DNA of 8,829 bases from Elusimicrobiota bacterium (lineage in GTDB: Bacteria; Elusimicrobiota; Elusimicrobia; Elusimicrobiales; UBA9959): contig DAOWGR010000189.1 of NCBI GenBank assembly GCA_030637365.1, positions 1 through 8,829 of the forward strand, written 5' to 3'. Positions 5,457 through 8,829 of this stretch are shown piece after piece. A program made the position numbers and the translations under genes. Within the stretch, counting starts at the first letter, position 1. Each line of letters begins with the position of its first letter. The notes under the pieces are model-generated. The model was not told the DNA's origin, did not search any database, and saw nothing but the letters and a program-made list of their open reading frames with translations.

Positions 5457-6593
5457 ATGCGAATGATGAAATTTGAGAGCGTGTCCTTCGGAAGTTTAAT
5501 AATCGCGTTAATTCCTTGTGTTTTTTTGATTTCCTCCTGCGTGTCTCCAAATTCAAAATATTCGGCCAAACCTTTGCCAAAATACGATTCGCTTTTTGAT
5601 AGTCAAGAAAAATGGAGCGGAGCGGACGGTTCATATTCGGTGCAATTGTCCGGCGCCGATACGCTGTGGCTTTACAGCGATACCTGGATTGAAAGTGTTG
5701 CCGGCAAGCGGCGCGATAACGCGGCGATGATAAACAATTCAATCGCGATTCAGCGCGGAAAAGACATTTCAACGGCATCCGTCAAATTTTATTGGGGCCC
5801 GGCTAAAGCCGGAAAACCGACCGCTTTTATCAAGCCGGCCGACGGCAAGGGCTGGTTTTGGGTATATGACGGGATCACAATTGAAAATCAGGTATATGTT
5901 TTTCTGATGCAAATAGTTAAAACCGACGCGAGTTCGGTGTTTGGATTTGAATTGGTCGGAACATGGCTGGCTCAGGTGGAAAACCCTCGCGATAATCCGC
6001 TGAAATGGCGAATTTCACAATACAAAATCCCGTGGGGGCGATTTTCAAAAAACAGCAATTTGTTTTTCGGTTCCGCTATCGTAAGAGACGGAAATTTTGT
6101 TTATATTTACGGCAGTGATGAGAATTGGAAGCTGGGGGAAAGCGGAAGAAGCATGATAGTCGCCCGCGTTCCGTTTGACAAAATAACTGATTTTAAACAA
6201 TGGCGTTTTTATGGCAATGGCCGTTGGCTGAAAGATGCGGCCGGCGTATCCGGTATTTTTGGCGGCATAGCGACGGAATATTCGGTTTCATGGCAGCCGT
6301 CAATTAAAAAATATGTAGCGGTTTACACGGAAAACGGTTCTTCTGAAAAAATATTGATGAGGCTTTCTCCCAATCCGATCGGACCTTGGAGCGTTCCTTA
6401 TAAAGTTTACGAATGCCCCGAATATAAATGGAGTAAGAATTATTTCTGTTACGCGGCTAAAGCGCATCCGGCCGTTTCCGCGGATAATGAATTGATTATC
6501 AGTTATGTCGCAAATTCAACCGATTTCGGGCAAATGGCGCGGGACACGCGCATTTATCGGCCCCGTTTCATTAAAATAGACTTTTCAAAATAA
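5457..6593 (+). CDS. lipoprotein with probable beta-propeller (DUF4185/GH43-like)
   Basis: This is a predicted envelope lipoprotein. Residues 1-27 are a type II signal peptide with lipobox ISSC, so mature Cys28 would be lipidated. Val29 at +2 does not favour inner-membrane retention. The rest (about 45-375) consists of repeated W/Y/F-rich beta hairpins typical of five-bladed propellers. GADGSYSV (55-62), the LWLYSDTW segment (70-77) and MINNSIAIQ (91-99) recall the first blade of DUF4185 and related propellers, where Asp residues sit at the central pocket of carbohydrate-active enzymes. A later blade has KAHPAVS and ELIISYV. I assign the fold by pattern only. A glycan-binding or glycoside-hydrolase role is an inference and no catalytic set is proven. 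ATG 5457 has GGGAG 10 nt upstream, while ATGs at 5463 and 5466 are alternatives. It sits 27 bp after a strong terminator, leaving no room for a normal promoter, so it depends on read-through or a promoter inside the upstream gene. Confidence 0.75.
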   Translation: MRMMKFESVSFGSLIIALIPCVFLISSCVSPNSKYSAKPLPKYDSLFDSQEKWSGADGSYSVQLSGADTLWLYSDTWIESVAGKRRDNAAMINNSIAIQRGKDISTASVKFYWGPAKAGKPTAFIKPADGKGWFWVYDGITIENQVYVFLMQIVKTDASSVFGFELVGTWLAQVENPRDNPLKWRISQYKIPWGRFSKNSNLFFGSAIVRDGNFVYIYGSDENWKLGESGRSMIVARVPFDKITDFKQWRFYGNGRWLKDAAGVSGIFGGIATEYSVSWQPSIKKYVAVYTENGSSEKILMRLSPNPIGPWSVPYKVYECPEYKWSKNYFCYAAKAHPAVSADNELIISYVANSTDFGQMARDTRIYRPRFIKIDFSK

Positions 6594-6610
6594 TTTGGGG
6601 ATTGGACTAA

Positions 6611-6712
6611 TCATAAAGGCAATACTCGGGTAAGCTCTTCAAGAGCGCGGTCATCTCCCGGAGCCACGCAGCCGTTTATATCGGAAGCGGATGATGATTT
6701 GCAGTCTTTTTT
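6611..6712 (-). pseudogene. possible remnant of a gene C-terminus on the minus strand
   Basis: On the minus strand 33 sense codons between TAG (6713-6715) and TGA (6611-6613) read KKDCKSSSASDINGCVAP followed by GDDRALEELTRVLPL. The stretch is more GC-rich and protein-like than its flanks, but it has no ATG and a stop directly upstream. It looks like a leftover C-terminal fragment, but chance cannot be excluded. Confidence 0.25.
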
Positions 6713-6714
6713 CT

Positions 6715-6748
6715 AAAAAATTTTTAAATGGCCGTGAAGCAAACGGCC
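6715..6748 (-). terminator. hairpin with U-rich tract, possible minus-strand terminator
   Basis: GGCCGT (6730-6735) and ACGGCC (6743-6748) form a perfect 6-bp stem with a 7-nt loop. Read on the minus strand it is followed by ATTTAAAAATTTTTT. Read on the + strand it is followed by TATTAAAC, so it is a poorer terminator for the lipoprotein gene. No minus-strand gene ends here except the possible remnant, which would lie downstream of it. Confidence 0.3.
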
Positions 6749-6849
6749 TATTAAACAGTGGGTCATAAGACACTGACAAAAATTTATGAAAGAGGCTAAA
6801 CTACAAGTGAAGACTGATTATATTAAGGCAACATGAGAGGAAAAAAACA

Positions 6850-8151
6850 ATGATAAAAAAAATCGCGTTACTGTCTACAATGCTTTTCTTTTTTTGCTCC
6901 TCAAGCGCCAAAGCGCGGGAAAACTTTAATTTAAATTCCATCACCGCGGGCGAGTTTTCCGAAGATTTAAACCGAAGCGGCATTTTTAACTGGTTTTCAA
7001 AACCCGGCAATGATGACTCAAGCGAAAAAGAATGGACCATCATGGTTTTTATCAATGCCAAAAACAATTTGGAAAAGTACGGCTTAAAAGATGTTAATGA
7101 AATGGAAATGGTCGGTTCAAATTCAAAAGTAAATATTGTCGTTGAGCTTGGCAGAATGTCCGGTTTTGTTTCTTCACAAGGCGATTGGAAAGGCGGCAGA
7201 AGATATTTTATTCAAAATGACACCGATACCAATGTTATCACTTCTCCGGTGATTGAAGAATTTGGCAAAGTGGATATGGGAGATTGGAAGCATTTGGTTG
7301 ATTTTGGCTTGTGGGCTAAAAAAAATTATCCGGCCAAGAAATATATGCTTATTGTTTGGAATCACGGCAGCGGCTGGGAAAAGAATATTAAATCCATGGC
7401 GGATAGAGGCATTTCCTATGATGATGAAACCAATAATCATTTTACCACTCCTCAGCTTGGCATGGCGCTTAATGAAATCGGCAAAATTGATGTTTACGGT
7501 TCGGACGCCTGCTTGATGCAGATGGTCTCTGTCGCTTATGAAATAAAAGACAATATTACCTATATAGCCGGTTCTGAAGAAACGGAACCCTCCGACGGAT
7601 ACGCTTATAATAAAATGCTTGAGCCGATAGTTTCCAATCCCGCGATTGCCCCTTATGAAGCGGCGAAAGTTCTTGTTGACACATACGCGGATCATTATCA
7701 AAAGCTCGGCAAAGCCTATACGCAGAGTTTTGTTAACGCTTCGGCATTGCCTAAGTTTCTTAGATTGATGAATGGCTGGGTTCGCGCGGTAATTAAAGAC
7801 AATGATTCAAACATAGTCATAAGCGCTGTTTTAAGCGCGCAAAGATATAGAGCGATGTGCAATAGAGACTTGTATCATTTTGTAAGCCTTGTCAGCGGCA
7901 ATGCTTACAATGCCGATGTCAGAGAAAAAGGCAAGATTCTTAAGAGGTATATTAAGAACAATGTGGTTATGCATAATAGATGGGGCAATTCATTAAAGCG
8001 GGATTATTCAAACTCACACGGCATAGCGATTTATTTGCCCGGATATTCGTATGATAGGAATTACAGGGAGCTTAAATGGGCCGTGGATTCAAATTGGGAT
8101 AAGTTTCTAAGATGGTATATCAAGGACATTTTTTATTGGTGGGTAAAGTAA
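6850..8151 (+). CDS. exported clostripain-like cysteine peptidase (family C11)
   Basis: This is a secreted or periplasmic endopeptidase of clan CD. A Sec signal peptide covers about residues 1-22 (IKKIALLSTMLFFF core, cleavage near AKA-R). A short linker to residue 60 is followed by the C11 fold: EWTIMVFINAKNNLE (61-75, first strand), VNIVVELGR (94-102), and YMLIVWNHGSGW (165-176) with catalytic His172. DVYGSDACLMQMVSVAYE (214-231) then supplies catalytic Cys221, and GSEETEPSDGYAY (241-253) follows. Asp219, two residues before the Cys, corresponds to the Asp of clostripain that selects Arg or Lys at P1, so basic-residue specificity is expected. At 433 residues it is a compact single-domain member. 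Clostripains mature by internal cleavage, and the loop between His172 and Cys221 contains Lys and Arg residues that could serve. SD AGAGG (6836-6840) is 9 nt from ATG 6850. The next gene encodes an exported propeptide-like repeat protein that could be a partner or substrate. Confidence 0.9.
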   Translation: MIKKIALLSTMLFFFCSSSAKARENFNLNSITAGEFSEDLNRSGIFNWFSKPGNDDSSEKEWTIMVFINAKNNLEKYGLKDVNEMEMVGSNSKVNIVVELGRMSGFVSSQGDWKGGRRYFIQNDTDTNVITSPVIEEFGKVDMGDWKHLVDFGLWAKKNYPAKKYMLIVWNHGSGWEKNIKSMADRGISYDDETNNHFTTPQLGMALNEIGKIDVYGSDACLMQMVSVAYEIKDNITYIAGSEETEPSDGYAYNKMLEPIVSNPAIAPYEAAKVLVDTYADHYQKLGKAYTQSFVNASALPKFLRLMNGWVRAVIKDNDSNIVISAVLSAQRYRAMCNRDLYHFVSLVSGNAYNADVREKGKILKRYIKNNVVMHNRWGNSLKRDYSNSHGIAIYLPGYSYDRNYRELKWAVDSNWDKFLRWYIKDIFYWWVK

Positions 8152-8188
8152 ATATGAAACAAAGTCTCATAAGGTTGAAAAGAAAAAA

Positions 8189-8236
8189 GACCTATATTAA
8201 TATGGGTCCGATGTCTTGTATTTTAGGGGTCCGATG
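8189..8236. repeat. palindrome plus repeated GGGTCCGATG downstream of the protease gene
   Basis: GACCTATATTAATATGGGTC (8189-8208) is a 20-bp palindrome with a single T/G exception, overlapping GGGTCCGATG (8204-8213). The same 10-mer recurs at 8227-8236, 23 bp on. The palindrome is AT-rich in the core and operator-like, with no U-run to make it a terminator. It lies about 110 bp before the next start, so it may be a regulator site for that gene. The rest of 8152-8314 shows nothing else recognisable. Confidence 0.5.
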
Positions 8237-8314
8237 GCTCTTATGGCTTTGGCGAGTATTGGCTAAGATATGAAGCATAAAGTATTGTAAGAACACAAAT
8301 CTTGGAGGAAAAAA

Positions 8315-8829
8315 ATGACAAAAAGTAAAACAATATGCATAAATATGTTCCTCGTTGCGTTTTGCGTTATAAGCGTAAACGCAATGGAATTGGGTGATGT
8401 GCGTGGCGCAATAAATGATATAAAAGCGAATAATACCGATATTGTATTGCCGGCTGCAAAGCCTTCAAAGAGCGACAATGCGTTGTCTCTTAACTCTAAA
8501 ATATATGTAACGCCTGTGACGGCCAACTGGGCCAATGCCATGCTTTTGAAATTCATCAAAGGAACCGATATAAACACCGTAATGCATGTCTTGAGAAAAG
8601 CCGGTCTTCAAAGCGAGACCTTTGCCGATAACGGCGATGGTTTTTATGTAAGAGTTGATGTGGAAAATAATCTCGCCCCTCAAAAAGCGGTTTTATTGTC
8701 TTTGTACTCCGTAGTTGAATCGGTGCAGGTAAACAACACTGTGTATAATCTGATTAAAAATTCATCGGGCAAATCGATGAAAGAAGCTCAGTATTCCAAA
8801 ATATATGTGACGCCCGTGACGGCCAACTG
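8315..8829 (+). CDS. exported repeat protein with I9-propeptide-like modules (5' part, runs off the window)
   Basis: This is the first 171 codons of a longer gene. SD GGAGG (8304-8308) lies 6 nt before ATG 8315. Residues 1-23 are a Sec signal peptide (ICINMFLVAFCVISVNA, cleavage before MEL). A linker to about 60 is followed by a 100-residue unit from SKIYVTPVTANWANAML (61-77). The same start recurs at 161 exactly where the window ends, so the protein has at least two tandem units. Within the unit, a strand AMLLKF, helix TDINTVMHVLRKAG, strands SETF and GFYVRVDV, helix APQKAVLLSLYS and strand VESVQVN give a beta-alpha-beta-beta-alpha-beta order. This fits a ferredoxin-like fold and recalls the I9-type propeptide or inhibitor modules of subtilases. 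The fold is inferred by eye only. It may be the N-terminal region of a protease, or a separate binder or inhibitor of the clostripain encoded upstream. It is too short for the open-frame length cutoff only because it is truncated. Confidence 0.75.
   Translation, partial: MTKSKTICINMFLVAFCVISVNAMELGDVRGAINDIKANNTDIVLPAAKPSKSDNALSLNSKIYVTPVTANWANAMLLKFIKGTDINTVMHVLRKAGLQSETFADNGDGFYVRVDVENNLAPQKAVLLSLYSVVESVQVNNTVYNLIKNSSGKSMKEAQYSKIYVTPVTAN
8498..8829 (+). repeat. 300-bp period tandem repeat within the last gene
   Basis: 8498-8529 and 8798-8829 are 32-bp segments differing at only two positions, both synonymous (GTA/GTG Val and CCT/CCC Pro). Their spacing is exactly 300 bp, so the second repeat unit begins at the right edge of the window. 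High identity at this distance suggests recent tandem duplication or homogenisation of the array. Confidence 0.8.

Noticed and set aside
5449..5778. 109-codon minus-strand ORF opposite the lipoprotein start
   Set aside because: It overlaps a clear signal-peptide coding region, is Arg-rich antisense, and has no RBS or family features.
7174..7701. 175-codon minus-strand ORF opposite the clostripain catalytic region
   Set aside because: The + strand carries the catalytic His and Cys motifs. The antisense frame is a shadow.

Overview
The window reads as an accessory or secretome-rich stretch of an AT-rich diderm bacterium. Diderm is inferred from the number of Sec-exported proteins, a lipoprotein, and a lipobox followed by Val rather than Asp. 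The mix of secreted pentapeptide-repeat proteins, a clostripain-like protease and many intergenic palindromes would suit an uncultured lineage such as Elusimicrobiota or Omnitrophota. That placement is a low-confidence guess: no marker gene is present.

All convincing genes are on the + strand. Layout: (1) 1-132, the 3' end of a dinD-like gene. (2) 133-644, a 512-bp non-coding stretch with two diverged ~75-bp direct repeats, a strongly structured RNA candidate (353-478) and a 13-bp inverted repeat (573-620). (3) 645-1436, a class II (fuculose-phosphate-type) aldolase with an extra N-terminal head resembling that of EutT. (4) 1543-1615, a branched palindrome that runs into the start of the next gene. 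(5) 1615-2910, a ZIP-family metal transporter with a cyclic-nucleotide-binding domain inserted in its central loop. (6) 2911-3238, an intergenic region with a palindromic repeat. (7) 3239-5430, two tandem, paralogous, exported pentapeptide-repeat proteins, each with its own matching upstream motif, SD-proximal hairpin and near-identical 3' UTR plus rho-independent terminator. (8) 5457-6593, a lipoprotein with a probable beta-propeller. (9) 6594-6849, an intergenic region with a possible minus-strand gene remnant. (10) 6850-8151, an exported C11 (clostripain-like) cysteine peptidase. (11) 8315-end, the 5' part of an exported protein built of 100-residue repeats whose predicted fold recalls protease propeptide (I9-type) modules.

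From 3239 onward every gene encodes an exported product, so this half looks like an envelope or extracellular module. The pentapeptide pair is clearly a gene duplication that carried its regulatory flanks. The protease and the following propeptide-like repeat protein may be functionally linked. The first half is metabolic and transport related, and is broken up by palindromic elements. The most unusual single items are the cNMP-binding ZIP transporter, the orphan structured RNA at 353-478, the palindrome that includes the ZIP gene's ribosome-binding site, and the duplicated secreted pentapeptide cassette.
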